A DNA stretch of 35,076 nt from Burkholderiaceae bacterium (lineage in GTDB: Bacteria > Pseudomonadota > Gammaproteobacteria > Burkholderiales > Burkholderiaceae), in NCBI GenBank assembly GCA_947448305.1, contig CANFME010000016.1:1-35076 (forward strand). The letters are read 5' to 3'. Made by a program: the position numbers and the translations under genes. The notes below the pieces were generated by a model that saw only the letters and a list, made by a program, of their open reading frames with translations, was not told where the DNA came from and searched no databases. Positions 20,137-29,896 of the stretch are shown piece by piece (position 1 is the stretch's first letter; every line of letters starts with the position of its first letter).

Positions 20137-21930
20137 ATGGCAGATATTCAGTACACCATTTTTCCTATTGATGGACTTGGCCATTATTTTGAGGTCGAAT
20201 TACTGATTTCGAACCCGAACCCTTTTGGTCAAAAAATTCAGCTGCCCAATTGGATTCCTGGCAGTTATATGACGCGTGATTTTGCAAAAAATATCTTGTC
20301 CATGCATGCTTTTCGTCAAGACAAGAATCAAGTCTTTAAAGAGCCCCTACACCTTTTGCAAACCAACTCTGATACTTGGGAAATTGAAGCATCGGATGGT
20401 CCAGTTTTAATTAAATCAAAAATTTATGCATTCGATAATTCAGTTCGGACTGCCTTTTTGGATTCCGAACGTGCTTTTTTTAATTTCAGTAGTTTGTGTT
20501 TTCAAGTCGTAGACCAAACGCATAAGCCAATTGATTGTTATCTACAAAATACGCCTCTGACAAAAGCTTGGGAAGTGATTACTACCCTACCTAGTCAAAA
20601 AGTGGATAAACGCGGTTTTGGCTTATATTACGCACCTCAATATGATGCCTTGATTGACCACCCTGTGAGCTTAGGACGTTTTTCTAAAGTGGCTTGGCAG
20701 TCTTTTGGGATCCCCCACCAAATCGTTTTTCAGGGTGTGGTTGATCCGCTAAATTTGACTTTGCTCAAAGAAGACTTAAAAGCAATTTGTGATACCCACA
20801 TTGCTTTTTTTGACCCTAGTCACCATACGGCACCTTTTACCGAATATATTTTTCATGTCAATGTAGTGGGCAATGGCTATGGTGGCCTTGAACATCGTTC
20901 CTCGACAGCGCTGATTTGCAAACGATCTGACTTGCCCTATACAAACCAACTTGCTCAAGCTAATGAGATAAAAGCCTATCAAGACTTTTTAGGTTTATGT
21001 AGTCACGAGTATTTCCATTCTTGGATGGTCAAAAAAGTACAGCCCCTCGCTTTCCAACCTTATCGACTCAACCAACGTAATTTTACAAAACTACTTTGGT
21101 TGTTTGAGGGCTTCACCAGTTATTACGATGATCTGCAACTTTTTAGAAGTGGTCGAATTGATCAAAAAACTTACCTTCAACGTATTTTAGATACCCATCA
21201 TCAAGTCCTTAAAAACCCAGGAAGAATGCATCAAAGTGTTGCGCAAAGCTCCTTTAATGCTTGGACCAAATATTATTTGATGGATGAGAACACGCCTAAT
21301 GCAGTAGTGAGTTATTACGCTAAAGGTTCTCTCATTGCCTTTGCTTTAGATATATTGATTCGTGATTTTTCATTACAAGCAAAATCTTTGGATGATGTCA
21401 TGCGCATGTTGTGGGAAGAGCATGGTGCTTATGGAGATGATGTTGGCGTAGGTTTAACCGAAAATGGTTTAGATAAAGTACTTAGTAAATGCTTAGGTTC
21501 TAGTTTTAGATCTCTTTGGCTTGCTTTTAAAGCCGCTTATATTGACGGCACACAAGATATTGATGTGTTCCAACTGATGCAATCAGTAGGCATCTCCCTA
21601 AGCGTAAAGAAAGTTTCTGAGGCGGAGAATATTCAGCAAAGTTTAGGTATTCGCACAATTGCCCAAGATGGCTTTATTAAAGTGACCCATGTTCTTGAAG
21701 GTTATCTAGGTCAACTTGCGGGTCTTTGCCCAAATGACTTAATTATTGCCCTGAATGATGAAAAGGTGAGTTCTGGTAATTGGACCCAGTTACTCACGAG
21801 ACACCTTAGTAAGAAAACCACCTTAACTGTTTTTCGAAGTGATTTACTAAAAAAGGTTATGCTCCAATTACCTTCCAAGACTGGCTTAACAGATCCAAAG
21901 CTTCAATCCTATGTGTTAGCAAATGATTAA
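20137..21930 (+). CDS. M61 family peptidase (glycyl aminopeptidase-like) with C-terminal PDZ domain
   Basis: GGLEHRSS, CSHEYFHSWMVKKVQP zinc motif, LLWLFEGFTSYYDDL, PDZ-like C-terminus. Confidence 0.93.
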   Translation: MADIQYTIFPIDGLGHYFEVELLISNPNPFGQKIQLPNWIPGSYMTRDFAKNILSMHAFRQDKNQVFKEPLHLLQTNSDTWEIEASDGPVLIKSKIYAFDNSVRTAFLDSERAFFNFSSLCFQVVDQTHKPIDCYLQNTPLTKAWEVITTLPSQKVDKRGFGLYYAPQYDALIDHPVSLGRFSKVAWQSFGIPHQIVFQGVVDPLNLTLLKEDLKAICDTHIAFFDPSHHTAPFTEYIFHVNVVGNGYGGLEHRSSTALICKRSDLPYTNQLAQANEIKAYQDFLGLCSHEYFHSWMVKKVQPLAFQPYRLNQRNFTKLLWLFEGFTSYYDDLQLFRSGRIDQKTYLQRILDTHHQVLKNPGRMHQSVAQSSFNAWTKYYLMDENTPNAVVSYYAKGSLIAFALDILIRDFSLQAKSLDDVMRMLWEEHGAYGDDVGVGLTENGLDKVLSKCLGSSFRSLWLAFKAAYIDGTQDIDVFQLMQSVGISLSVKKVSEAENIQQSLGIRTIAQDGFIKVTHVLEGYLGQLAGLCPNDLIIALNDEKVSSGNWTQLLTRHLSKKTTLTVFRSDLLKKVMLQLPSKTGLTDPKLQSYVLAND

Positions 21931-21949
21931 GTCTGTTGACTAATTATTC

Positions 21950-22690
21950 ATGGATTATTTGCAAACTTTTCTTGATCGACTCCCAAAAGACTATCTTGAC
22001 TTATTAGCGCCTCGCTTAAAAGACCCTGAATGGGTTCGGATGTTAGAGCGCATTCAGGAACAAGAAGAATTGGCTAGAAATACACATCCAAACTCTATTT
22101 TTCCAAACTACGATCGAGTTTTTTTTGCTCTTTCAGCAACGCCTATTAGTAAGATCAAAGTGATTCTTTTGGGTCAAGATCCTTACCATTCTCCTGGACT
22201 TGCCCAAGGTTTAGCTTTCTCTGTCCCAGATCAAATATTGCCTGGTTCAAGTTTGTTTCCAAGCTCCCTGCGTAATATCAATAAAGCGCTGACCTTGGAA
22301 GGGTTCGCACCGCTTCAAAATGGTGATCTTTCCCACTGGGCCGACCAAGGTGTCCTCTTGCTGAATGCTTGCCTGACAGTTCAGTCTGGCTTTCCAAACA
22401 GCCATGTAGCCTTCGGATGGAATATCTTTACTGATGCCTTAATCCAAGATTTACTGCATGTTTTATCCGGAACTGTTGTCATGTTGTGGGGTGGTTTTGC
22501 CCACAAGAAAGAGGTATTCATCCATCCTGAGCGTAACCATCTTATTTTAAAATCTTCGCATCCTTCCGGTCTTGGTGTTTATAAAACCAAGGCGCCCTTT
22601 CTTTTGCCAAAAGATACAGGAAGCTGTAATCACTTTACACTGGCAAACTGTTGGCTTAGACAACAAAATAGAGATCCTATTACCTGGTAG
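21950..22690 (+). CDS. ung: Uracil-DNA glycosylase
   Basis: VILLGQDPYHSPGLAQGLAFSVP, LLNACLTVQ, SSHPSGLGVY. Confidence 0.97.
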   Translation: MDYLQTFLDRLPKDYLDLLAPRLKDPEWVRMLERIQEQEELARNTHPNSIFPNYDRVFFALSATPISKIKVILLGQDPYHSPGLAQGLAFSVPDQILPGSSLFPSSLRNINKALTLEGFAPLQNGDLSHWADQGVLLLNACLTVQSGFPNSHVAFGWNIFTDALIQDLLHVLSGTVVMLWGGFAHKKEVFIHPERNHLILKSSHPSGLGVYKTKAPFLLPKDTGSCNHFTLANCWLRQQNRDPITW

Positions 22691-22783
22691 TTTTTTCTAA
22701 AGCCACCTTAGTTCAATAGATTCTCCTCATTGGAGAACAAAACTTTATAATTGAAACCTTCTACTGAATTGAATTGATGTTCC

Positions 22784-23863
22784 ATGAAACCTAGTATGTA
22801 TTCAAAACTCGAGCATTTACAGGCTCGACTGCTTGAACTGAACTCGTTGATGTCCCGGGAAGATGTTACCCAAAACATGGATCAATTTCGAAAATATACT
22901 AAAGAACATGCAGAAATCGATGCAGTAGTCGCCAAATTTTCTCAGTATCAAGCAGCTATGCAAGATGAACAAGTTGCTATTGAAATGCGCAGTGACCCTG
23001 ATTCAAAAGATTTTGCTGAAGAAGAAATAAAGTCTGCAAGAGCCCGGATGGAAGTTTTACAAGATGAATTGCAAAAACTCCTGTTACCCAAGGATCCTAA
23101 TGATGAGAGAAATATCTTTCTAGAAATTAGAGCAGGTACTGGTGGTGATGAAAGTGCACTCTTTGCTGCTGATTTACTGCGTATGTACACTCGGTTTGCT
23201 GAACGTCAACGCTGGAAAACGGAAATCATTAGTTCGAATGAATCCGATTTAGGTGGCTACAAAGAAGTAATCCTGCGACTGGAAGGCGATAAAGTCTATT
23301 CAAAACTAAAATTTGAATCGGGTGGACATCGTGTACAGCGCGTCCCACAAACAGAGACACAAGGTCGCATCCATACTTCCGCTTGTACGGTTGCCGTTCT
23401 CCCTGAAGCAGATGAAGTTGAAGCAGTGCAAATTAATCCGAGTGAACTGCGGATTGATACTTTTAGAGCCTCAGGTGCTGGTGGACAACATATTAATAAA
23501 ACAGACTCTGCTGTGCGTATCACTCACTTGCCGACTGGAATTGTAGTGGAGTGTCAGGACGATCGAAGCCAACATCGTAATAAGGATCAAGCGATGAAAG
23601 TTCTCGTTTCTAGAATCATGGATGCGAGATATAAAGAACAGCACAATAAGGAAGCCCAAGAACGTAAGAGTTTGATCGGCTCAGGTGATCGTAGTGACCG
23701 TATTCGGACCTATAACTTTCCTCAAGGTCGTATTTCTGATCACCGGATTAATTTGACCCTTTATAAGATCGATGCCATGATGGATGGTGACATTGTTGAG
23801 TTGTTAAATGCCCTCTCAGCCGAACATCAGGCCGAGTTATTAGCAACTTTGGGTGAGAGTTAA
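22784..23863 (+). CDS. prfA: Peptide chain release factor 1
   Basis: [40 protein letters not shown]. Confidence 0.98.
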   Translation: MKPSMYSKLEHLQARLLELNSLMSREDVTQNMDQFRKYTKEHAEIDAVVAKFSQYQAAMQDEQVAIEMRSDPDSKDFAEEEIKSARARMEVLQDELQKLLLPKDPNDERNIFLEIRAGTGGDESALFAADLLRMYTRFAERQRWKTEIISSNESDLGGYKEVILRLEGDKVYSKLKFESGGHRVQRVPQTETQGRIHTSACTVAVLPEADEVEAVQINPSELRIDTFRASGAGGQHINKTDSAVRITHLPTGIVVECQDDRSQHRNKDQAMKVLVSRIMDARYKEQHNKEAQERKSLIGSGDRSDRIRTYNFPQGRISDHRINLTLYKIDAMMDGDIVELLNALSAEHQAELLATLGES

Positions 23864-23905
23864 TCTTTTTTGATAACTCCCTCCCTTACTCTCTAATATT
23901 TCTTT

Positions 23906-24799
23906 GTGAGTTCCACCTATACAACAATCCGATCGATTCTCCAAACTACTTCATTAGACCGAGTAGATGCTAAGGTTCTTCTTTACTATTTAATACATCA
24001 TCATTATCAGTGGCCCAGAAGTTATCTAATTAGCCATGATTTGGATGTTTTATCGGACGCCTTTTTAAAAGATTGGGTCTGTCTTGAAGCAAAACGCCAA
24101 GAGGGGGTTCCGGTAGCCTATTTAACACACACCAGATACTTCCATCAGATTGACTTAATTGTCAGCCCTGATGTACTGATTCCACGTCCAGAAACCGAGT
24201 TATTGGTAGAACGAGGGATATCAACCATTGTTGATTTTTTACACGCCAATCCTATGCGTTTTAATTCTTCTAATCGTTTAAACATTTTGGATCTAGGTTG
24301 TGGGAGCGGCGCTATTATTTTAGCGATTGCAAAGCAATTTCAAAAATCTCCTTTTTTTGCTCATCTCAACTTTATGGCTAGCGATGTAAGTCCATCAGCA
24401 TTGAAGGTTGCTCAGCAAAATGCTAACAATCTTTCCCTTTCCGACTATGTCCAGTTTTTTGAGAGTAATTGGTTTGACCAACTACCATTTGAGCAATTTG
24501 GCATTATTTTGAGTAATCCCCCTTACTTAAGTTCTAATGACTCTCATTTGCAAATGGGAGATTTACGCTTCGAGCCACTTGGTGCTCTATCCGATTTTGC
24601 TGATGGTTTATCTGCTTATCGGCTGATTTGTGCTCAAGCGCGGCAGCGTCTACTCTCTGGGGGAAGTATTTTGTTCGAACATGGCTTTGAACAAGCAAAG
24701 GATGTCCAAGCCATATTACATAAGGAATCTTTTGTTCAGATCCTTACTGAAAAAGATTATTCAGGCCTAGATCGTGTTACCTTCGCTCAAAAAGGGTAA
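23906..24799 (+). CDS. prmC: Peptide chain release factor N(5)-glutamine methyltransferase
   Basis: GTG start; [30 protein letters not shown] (NPPY). Confidence 0.96.
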   Translation: MSSTYTTIRSILQTTSLDRVDAKVLLYYLIHHHYQWPRSYLISHDLDVLSDAFLKDWVCLEAKRQEGVPVAYLTHTRYFHQIDLIVSPDVLIPRPETELLVERGISTIVDFLHANPMRFNSSNRLNILDLGCGSGAIILAIAKQFQKSPFFAHLNFMASDVSPSALKVAQQNANNLSLSDYVQFFESNWFDQLPFEQFGIILSNPPYLSSNDSHLQMGDLRFEPLGALSDFADGLSAYRLICAQARQRLLSGGSILFEHGFEQAKDVQAILHKESFVQILTEKDYSGLDRVTFAQKG

Positions 24800-24830
24800 A
24801 ATAAATAATTATTGTTTTATTTGGGAGCAG

Positions 24831-25142
24831 ATGATGGATACTCAAGAACGTATTAAAGAGATAGTGGCTTCAAACCCTGTTGTGCTTTTCATGAAAGGTA
24901 CTGCCCAGTTTCCACAATGTGGATTTTCTGGACGTGCTATTCAAATTCTAAATGCCTGCGGTATTAATTCTCCTTTTACAGTGAATGTATTAGCCGATGA
25001 AGAGATTCGTCAAGGTATCAAAGAGTTTGCAAACTGGCCGACAATTCCGCAGCTGTATGTCAATGGTGAATTCGTTGGTGGCTCTGACATCATGACGGAA
25101 ATGTATGAGAGTGGTGAGTTGCAGGACGTGTTTAAAGCTTAA
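24831..25142 (+). CDS. grxD: Monothiol glutaredoxin (Grx4 family)
   Basis: [43 protein letters not shown]; start at ATGATGG with GGAG upstream preferred over track start 24774. Confidence 0.96.
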   Translation: MMDTQERIKEIVASNPVVLFMKGTAQFPQCGFSGRAIQILNACGINSPFTVNVLADEEIRQGIKEFANWPTIPQLYVNGEFVGGSDIMTEMYESGELQDVFKA

Positions 25143-25164
25143 TTAATTCGCGTTATTTGATATT

Positions 25165-25200
25165 AGGTGTGTACTCTAGGGTCACACCTTTTACTTTTTT
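25165..25200 (+). terminator. Rho-independent terminator of the prfA-prmC-grxD unit
   Basis: AGGTGTG (25165-25171) / CACACCT (25183-25189) followed by T-rich tract. Confidence 0.65.
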
Positions 25201-25248
25201 TAGAATCACTAAATTCTCATAATATTTCTAATAGCTATAGTTTGAATA

Positions 25249-25284
25249 AGAAAAAGCCACTCTTGCTAAAAACAAGAGTGGCTT
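25249..25284 (-). terminator. Rho-independent terminator of the phasin gene
   Basis: AAGCCACTCTTG (25254-25265) / CAAGAGTGGCTT (25273-25284), 12-bp stem; T-tract on the minus strand. Confidence 0.85.
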
Positions 25285-25328
25285 AAATTAAATCCTACTA
25301 TTTTTTAAAGTTTTAAATCTTTAATAAA

Positions 25329-25922
25329 TTATGCAGTTTTACGTGCAGTTGGACGTGCTGTTGTTTTTGTAACTGCTTTCTTAGCGTTAGCAACTTGTCC
25401 CTTCATCGCTTCAACAGCTTGCTCAGTTGTTTTTTCAACATTACTGAAAACTTCTTTAGTAGCTGCTTGTACTTGTCCAACACCTTGCAATGTTGTGTCA
25501 ATTGAAGTTTTGAATGCATTTACAAATGCGTCAGATCCTGCTGGTGCATTTGCTGACATTGTTTCTACCCAATTTTTAAGAGTAGTTTTCATTTGATCAA
25601 TACTAGCATCTGACATTGCTGTCATTTCTTCAGCTGCTTCGCGGACAATCTTCGTTACTGACTGTTGATGAGCAACTAATTTGCTAGTGATGCCATCAAG
25701 GCCATTTTCTTGAGCAATTGAAATTACAGATTGTGGATCTTTTGCATTCAATACTTTGCTTAATGTATCGTTTGCATCTTCTAGTAATGACTTAGTTGTA
25801 TCAAAACTAACTTCAGCCAACTTGTGTGTACGGTCAAGTGACTTCTCAGTCAATGCCATGACGTTTTGTACATTTTTTGCGCTAAATTCGTTTAATTTTC
25901 CTGCAATTTGTTCGTAGTCCAT
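25329..25922 (-). CDS. Phasin family protein (PHB granule-associated)
   Basis: MDYEQIAGKLNEFSAKNVQNVMALTEKSL..., amphipathic helical, basic C-terminus; SD GGGAG before ATG at 25922 (track ORF extends to 25973). Confidence 0.9.
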   Translation of the reverse strand: MDYEQIAGKLNEFSAKNVQNVMALTEKSLDRTHKLAEVSFDTTKSLLEDANDTLSKVLNAKDPQSVISIAQENGLDGITSKLVAHQQSVTKIVREAAEEMTAMSDASIDQMKTTLKNWVETMSANAPAGSDAFVNAFKTSIDTTLQGVGQVQAATKEVFSNVEKTTEQAVEAMKGQVANAKKAVTKTTARPTARKTA

Positions 25923-25965
25923 GTTATTACTCCCAAGTAAGGTTATTAAATAAAAAAAATAATTA

Positions 25966-26032
25966 TGTTGCAATGCAATAAATTTACTCCTCTAAATATT
26001 AAAATGCAAGAGAATTTTGTTGCAATGCAATA
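25966..26032. promoter_or_regulatory. Two identical 15-bp TGTTGCAATGCAATA elements (core TTGCAATGCAA near-palindrome), PhaR-operator-like
   Basis: Copies at 25966-25980 and 26018-26032, offset 52 bp, upstream of phasin. Confidence 0.7.
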
Positions 26033-26062
26033 TATTTTCTAAATAATTGATGTTTTTTAAGC

Positions 26063-26099
26063 AAAAATCCCAGCAAGAGCTATCCTTGCTGGGATTTTT
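26063..26099. terminator. Symmetric bidirectional terminator
   Basis: AAAAATCCCAGCAAG (26063-26077) agctatc CTTGCTGGGATTTTT (26085-26099); lies after the BKACE stop on the minus strand. Confidence 0.85.
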
Positions 26100-26165
26100 T
26101 CGTTATTTACTTGAGGTAAATAGAAGTGAATCTTTCTTTTTACCGGACAGTTAAATGACTGATTC

Positions 26166-27038
26166 TTACATTTTCAAACCAAGCATAGCACGTGCTTCAG
26201 CAGAACTTGCTAGTTGACCACCAAGGTTTTCAACAATCAGTTTTGCTCTTGTCACGAGCTCAGCATTACTCTTTGCGAGAACACCTTTTTCCATGTAAAT
26301 ATTGTCTTCCATACCTACACGAACGTGACCGCCGAATAAATAAGCAGCGCCAACAATCGGGAACTCTGCTCTAGAAATACCAAATGCAGCCCATTTTGCG
26401 CCTGCAGGTAACTGACTACGCATAAATAGTAATGTTGCAGGATCAGTATTAAAACCATACTTTACACCCATCACAAATGTGTATAAGCCTGGACCCTCAA
26501 GACTTCCATCAGCAATCATATCTTTTGCTAAATTCAAATCACCTGTGTCAAAAATTTCGAGTTCAGGCATTACTCCGGCTTCACGAATTACCTTTGCCAT
26601 TTTTCTAGCATTTGAAGGTGTATTCATTACTACATCAGGACCTGAGTTCATTGTGTTTAGATCTAATGAACAAATATCTGGTTTTAATTTTGCAATATGC
26701 TCTACACGCTTTAATGGATGGCAAAGAGTTGTACCTGTGGTAAAAATCTTTGGGTCATCTTCCGACGGTACAAAGCGGCCACCAGGGCCTGTTGTTAAAT
26801 TGATAATCAATGATTTATTGTGTTTTTTGATTAAATCAATTGTTTCAGCATAATGCTCAATTTCCATCGATGGCTTGCCATCTGGGTGACGAACGTGAAT
26901 ATGCGCAACCGCTGCACCTGCTTCAGCTGCTTCTAATGCTGAATCTGCAATTTGTTGTGGTGTAATTGGTAAATAGGGTGTCATTTCTGGTTTAGTTAAA
27001 TTCCCAGTAATTGCACAGGTTAATATAGTTTTACTCAT
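26166..27038 (-). CDS. 3-keto-5-aminohexanoate cleavage enzyme family protein (BKACE, formerly DUF849)
   Basis: ILTCAITGNLTKPEMTPYLPITPQQIADSALEAAEAGAAVAHIHVRHPDGKPS. Confidence 0.95.
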   Translation of the reverse strand: MSKTILTCAITGNLTKPEMTPYLPITPQQIADSALEAAEAGAAVAHIHVRHPDGKPSMEIEHYAETIDLIKKHNKSLIINLTTGPGGRFVPSEDDPKIFTTGTTLCHPLKRVEHIAKLKPDICSLDLNTMNSGPDVVMNTPSNARKMAKVIREAGVMPELEIFDTGDLNLAKDMIADGSLEGPGLYTFVMGVKYGFNTDPATLLFMRSQLPAGAKWAAFGISRAEFPIVGAAYLFGGHVRVGMEDNIYMEKGVLAKSNAELVTRAKLIVENLGGQLASSAEARAMLGLKM

Positions 27039-27091
27039 GACTTCTTCCTTTCTGTTTATACTTCAAATCTAATAATGTTTAAATGTGACAC

Positions 27092-27775
27092 ATGCAAAAA
27101 ATAAATTTTGATACCCTCTCAAGTACTTCTCGTGAAACAGTAATGCGATTGCTGGATGTTTCTGAAGTACTGTTCTCTGAATCCGGTTATGCGGGCACCA
27201 CAGTTCGTGATATCTCGGCTAAATCGAATATTAATCAAGCGTTGATTAATTACCATTTCCAAAACAAACGCGGGCTTTTTATGGCAATCTTTGCCCGGCG
27301 CGGAAAGACTCTGTCGGATGAACGTTTGCACCTCTTGGAAGAGTTTCGTCGCGAAGCAAAAGGTCAATCGATTCCACTTAAAAAATTGATCTATGCTTTT
27401 GTGTACCCGCCCCTGCGTTTGGCTGGCGAGAGTTCTGGAGGAAGAGCTTTCGTTAAATTGCAAGCGCGCTTGCACAACGAACCGAAAGATATTGAAACAA
27501 CGCTTCGTCAAGAATATTACGACAAAATTAGTTTGGAATTTATGGAAGAGTTTCATAAAACCTTGCCACAAATTAGCAAAGAAACGATTGCTTGGCGAAT
27601 GATTTTTATTATGGGCCTCTATATTTACGTCGCTTCCAATACAGGTCGACTTGAGGTTATCTCTAATCAGAAATGTACGGGAAGTAACTGGAAAGAAGCC
27701 CTTGAGGAAATACTGAATTTTTGCGAACATGGATTCTTAGCGCCTGTAACAGACTCTACTCAGGTTTTGCCTTAG
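27092..27775 (+). CDS. TetR/AcrR family transcriptional regulator
   Basis: N-terminal HTH: LLDVSEVLFSESGYAGTTVRDISAKSNINQALINYHFQNKRGLFMAIF. Confidence 0.95.
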   Translation: MQKINFDTLSSTSRETVMRLLDVSEVLFSESGYAGTTVRDISAKSNINQALINYHFQNKRGLFMAIFARRGKTLSDERLHLLEEFRREAKGQSIPLKKLIYAFVYPPLRLAGESSGGRAFVKLQARLHNEPKDIETTLRQEYYDKISLEFMEEFHKTLPQISKETIAWRMIFIMGLYIYVASNTGRLEVISNQKCTGSNWKEALEEILNFCEHGFLAPVTDSTQVLP

Positions 27776-28802
27776 TTTCTATGACAACTTTACTCCAATG
27801 TTTTAATTCATTATTGATATAAGTTGTTGTTTGAGCCACAGTGCCGCCTACTGGAATTAAGCCAGCTTGACTTAATTTGTCTTTCGTATCGGGTTCCGCC
27901 ACAATTTTCGCAATCGCTCTATTGATTGTATTCACTTGATCTGGTGAGGTACCCGCTGGGGCTAAAACTGCAACCCACGTGTAATCTTGAATTTGCGGAT
28001 AACCTAACTCTTGCAAGGTTGGGACTTCTGGTAAGTCTGATACGCGTTCAGTACTAGACACACCAATGATTCTTACCTTGCCTTGCTTATGAAATTGAAA
28101 TACACCAGCTACCGCAGTACATCCAATCGGTGTCTCGCCACCCACAACCGCTACTGATGCAGGACCTGCACCGCGATATGGGATATGGGTAATATCTGCT
28201 TTCCAAATTACGTGAAATAAATTTTCACAGGTTAAATGTGGCGTTGTGCCACTTCCTGGTGAAGAGAAAGATAACTTTTCTTTCATTGCATAGGCTTTTA
28301 ATTCGTCAATTGTTTTAACTGGAACTTTTTCATTGACTGAAATAACATTTGGCTGTGTTGCAATAATAATGACTGGTGAGAAATCTTTTTGTGGGTTATA
28401 TCCAGCCTTCTCACCATACAGTGAGGGATTGACTGCATAAGATGAAGAAGTGATTAAAAAGTTATAACCATCATTAGGGTACTTAGCAACTATTTGCGCA
28501 CCAACGTTACCACCGGCCCCTGTCTTGTTATCCACGATGACAGACTGCTTTAATACATCACTTAGACGATTACCAATAATCCTGGCTGCCATGTCTACAG
28601 GGCCACCTGGTGGGAATGATACCGTCAGGCGAATTGGCTTTTCTGGATAGGCAGCTTGGCCAGGGAGTGCTACAGAGGCTAATAAAACAGCAAGCAGGCT
28701 TACGAAAGTGACTCTTTTGGCTAACATCTCCAATTTGAATCCAGTTCGTGCTTTTAATAAATTATTTTTAACTTTTAGCTGTTTTGTTAGTGCTGTTTGC
28801 AT
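27756..28802 (-). CDS. Tripartite tricarboxylate transporter (Bug family) periplasmic receptor
   Basis: YPEKPIRLTVSFPPGGPVDMAARIIGNRL, VDNKTGAGGNVGAQIVAK, PYRGAGPA; start at MQTALT with SD TGGAGA preferred over track start 28850. Confidence 0.93.
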   Translation of the reverse strand: MQTALTKQLKVKNNLLKARTGFKLEMLAKRVTFVSLLAVLLASVALPGQAAYPEKPIRLTVSFPPGGPVDMAARIIGNRLSDVLKQSVIVDNKTGAGGNVGAQIVAKYPNDGYNFLITSSSYAVNPSLYGEKAGYNPQKDFSPVIIIATQPNVISVNEKVPVKTIDELKAYAMKEKLSFSSPGSGTTPHLTCENLFHVIWKADITHIPYRGAGPASVAVVGGETPIGCTAVAGVFQFHKQGKVRIIGVSSTERVSDLPEVPTLQELGYPQIQDYTWVAVLAPAGTSPDQVNTINRAIAKIVAEPDTKDKLSQAGLIPVGGTVAQTTTYINNELKHWSKVVIETKAKPE

Positions 28803-28814
28803 ATCGATCTCCAG

Positions 28815-28856
28815 AACCATTTTCTGCCACTGAGTAGTGGCAGAATTCACATGGTT
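28815..28856. repeat. Intercistronic hairpin between cyclase and TTT-receptor genes
   Basis: TTCTGCCACT gagt AGTGGCAGAA (28822-28845) perfect, with outer AACCAT/ATGGTT arms. Confidence 0.85.
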
Positions 28857-28895
28857 TTATTTTTAGTATAAAAATTGAGTTATTACTTTTACTGA

Positions 28896-29864
28896 TTACT
28901 TAATTGCTAATGGATTAGTTGGTGATCCAACTGCGCCTGTAATTGGCAATGCTGGAGCAACAAACATAAACTCGTAAACGCCGTCTGCAGCACAATCATC
29001 TGCCAAATCTTTTAAGAAGAAGATTTCGCCCATAGTCATACCCATGATTGGAATTGTAATCCAATGCCAAGGTTGATTAATACCTACTTCAGATTCATTT
29101 GGGCGTACTTCACAACCCCACGTATCACTAGCTAAAGCAGCTAACTCTGTACGTTGAATCCATTCTAATGTTTCGAAAGCAAAACCTGGTGCGTCTCCAC
29201 CTGGGTACCCATCCCAACTACCTGCTTTGAGCTTATCTTCCATTTGACCGGTACGGACGATAATAAAATCGCCACGTTTAATTTCGATCCCTTGTTTTTT
29301 TGCAGTTTGGTCTAAATCATCACAAGTAATACCGTAACCATCAGGTAAAGTATCTAAGCCTTTGAAGCGAGCTACATCTAACAAAATCCCGCGTCCGACC
29401 ATCTTTGTTTTAGTTTTTTCAATACCGCACTTCGCAGCACCTGCTGATGAAACTTCACGGCAATCAAAGCCGTTGTACATGTAGTTATCAAAGAACACAT
29501 GACCAAGTCCATCCCATTGTGTACCGCATTGCAAAGGCATTACAACCATATCATCTGCAGCACGAATTCCGCGCTTGTCTAACACGCCAGAGTAAGCGTC
29601 TGTACCTGTTCTTAACATGGTATGTACCGGATTGATACGACCCATTGATGGGTATTTTGTCTTGGCACCCTGAGGACCAGATGAATCGTAATTTAACGCG
29701 AGGGAAATAACCTTACCCTTTTTAACTAATCCTGCAGCTTTTACGATATCTTCTGGTTGAGTAAAGTTTAGAGTTCCAATTTCGTCCTCAGCACCCCATT
29801 TACCCCAGTTTTTATATTTTTCAGCAGCAGCGTCTAAGTCAGCACGATTGATTTTTTTAGTCAT
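28896..29864 (-). CDS. Cyclase family protein (PF04199, kynurenine formamidase-like metal hydrolase fold)
   Basis: NWGKWGAEDEIGTLNFTQPEDIVKAA, QCGTQWDGLGHVFFD, GDFIIVRTG; start at MTKKIN with GGAGGAG SD. Confidence 0.9.
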   Translation of the reverse strand: MTKKINRADLDAAAEKYKNWGKWGAEDEIGTLNFTQPEDIVKAAGLVKKGKVISLALNYDSSGPQGAKTKYPSMGRINPVHTMLRTGTDAYSGVLDKRGIRAADDMVVMPLQCGTQWDGLGHVFFDNYMYNGFDCREVSSAGAAKCGIEKTKTKMVGRGILLDVARFKGLDTLPDGYGITCDDLDQTAKKQGIEIKRGDFIIVRTGQMEDKLKAGSWDGYPGGDAPGFAFETLEWIQRTELAALASDTWGCEVRPNESEVGINQPWHWITIPIMGMTMGEIFFLKDLADDCAADGVYEFMFVAPALPITGAVGSPTNPLAIK

Positions 29865-29896
29865 TTTGGTCTCCTCCAAGAATTATGAACAACAAC

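Noticed and set aside
26479-26853. 124-aa plus-strand ORF antisense to BKACE
   Set aside because: Shadow ORF; the BKACE frame has clear family motifs
27119-27730. 203-aa antisense ORF opposite the TetR gene
   Set aside because: No recognisable domain, no supporting RBS identified; the plus-strand TetR ORF has a clear HTH, so this is a shadow ORF
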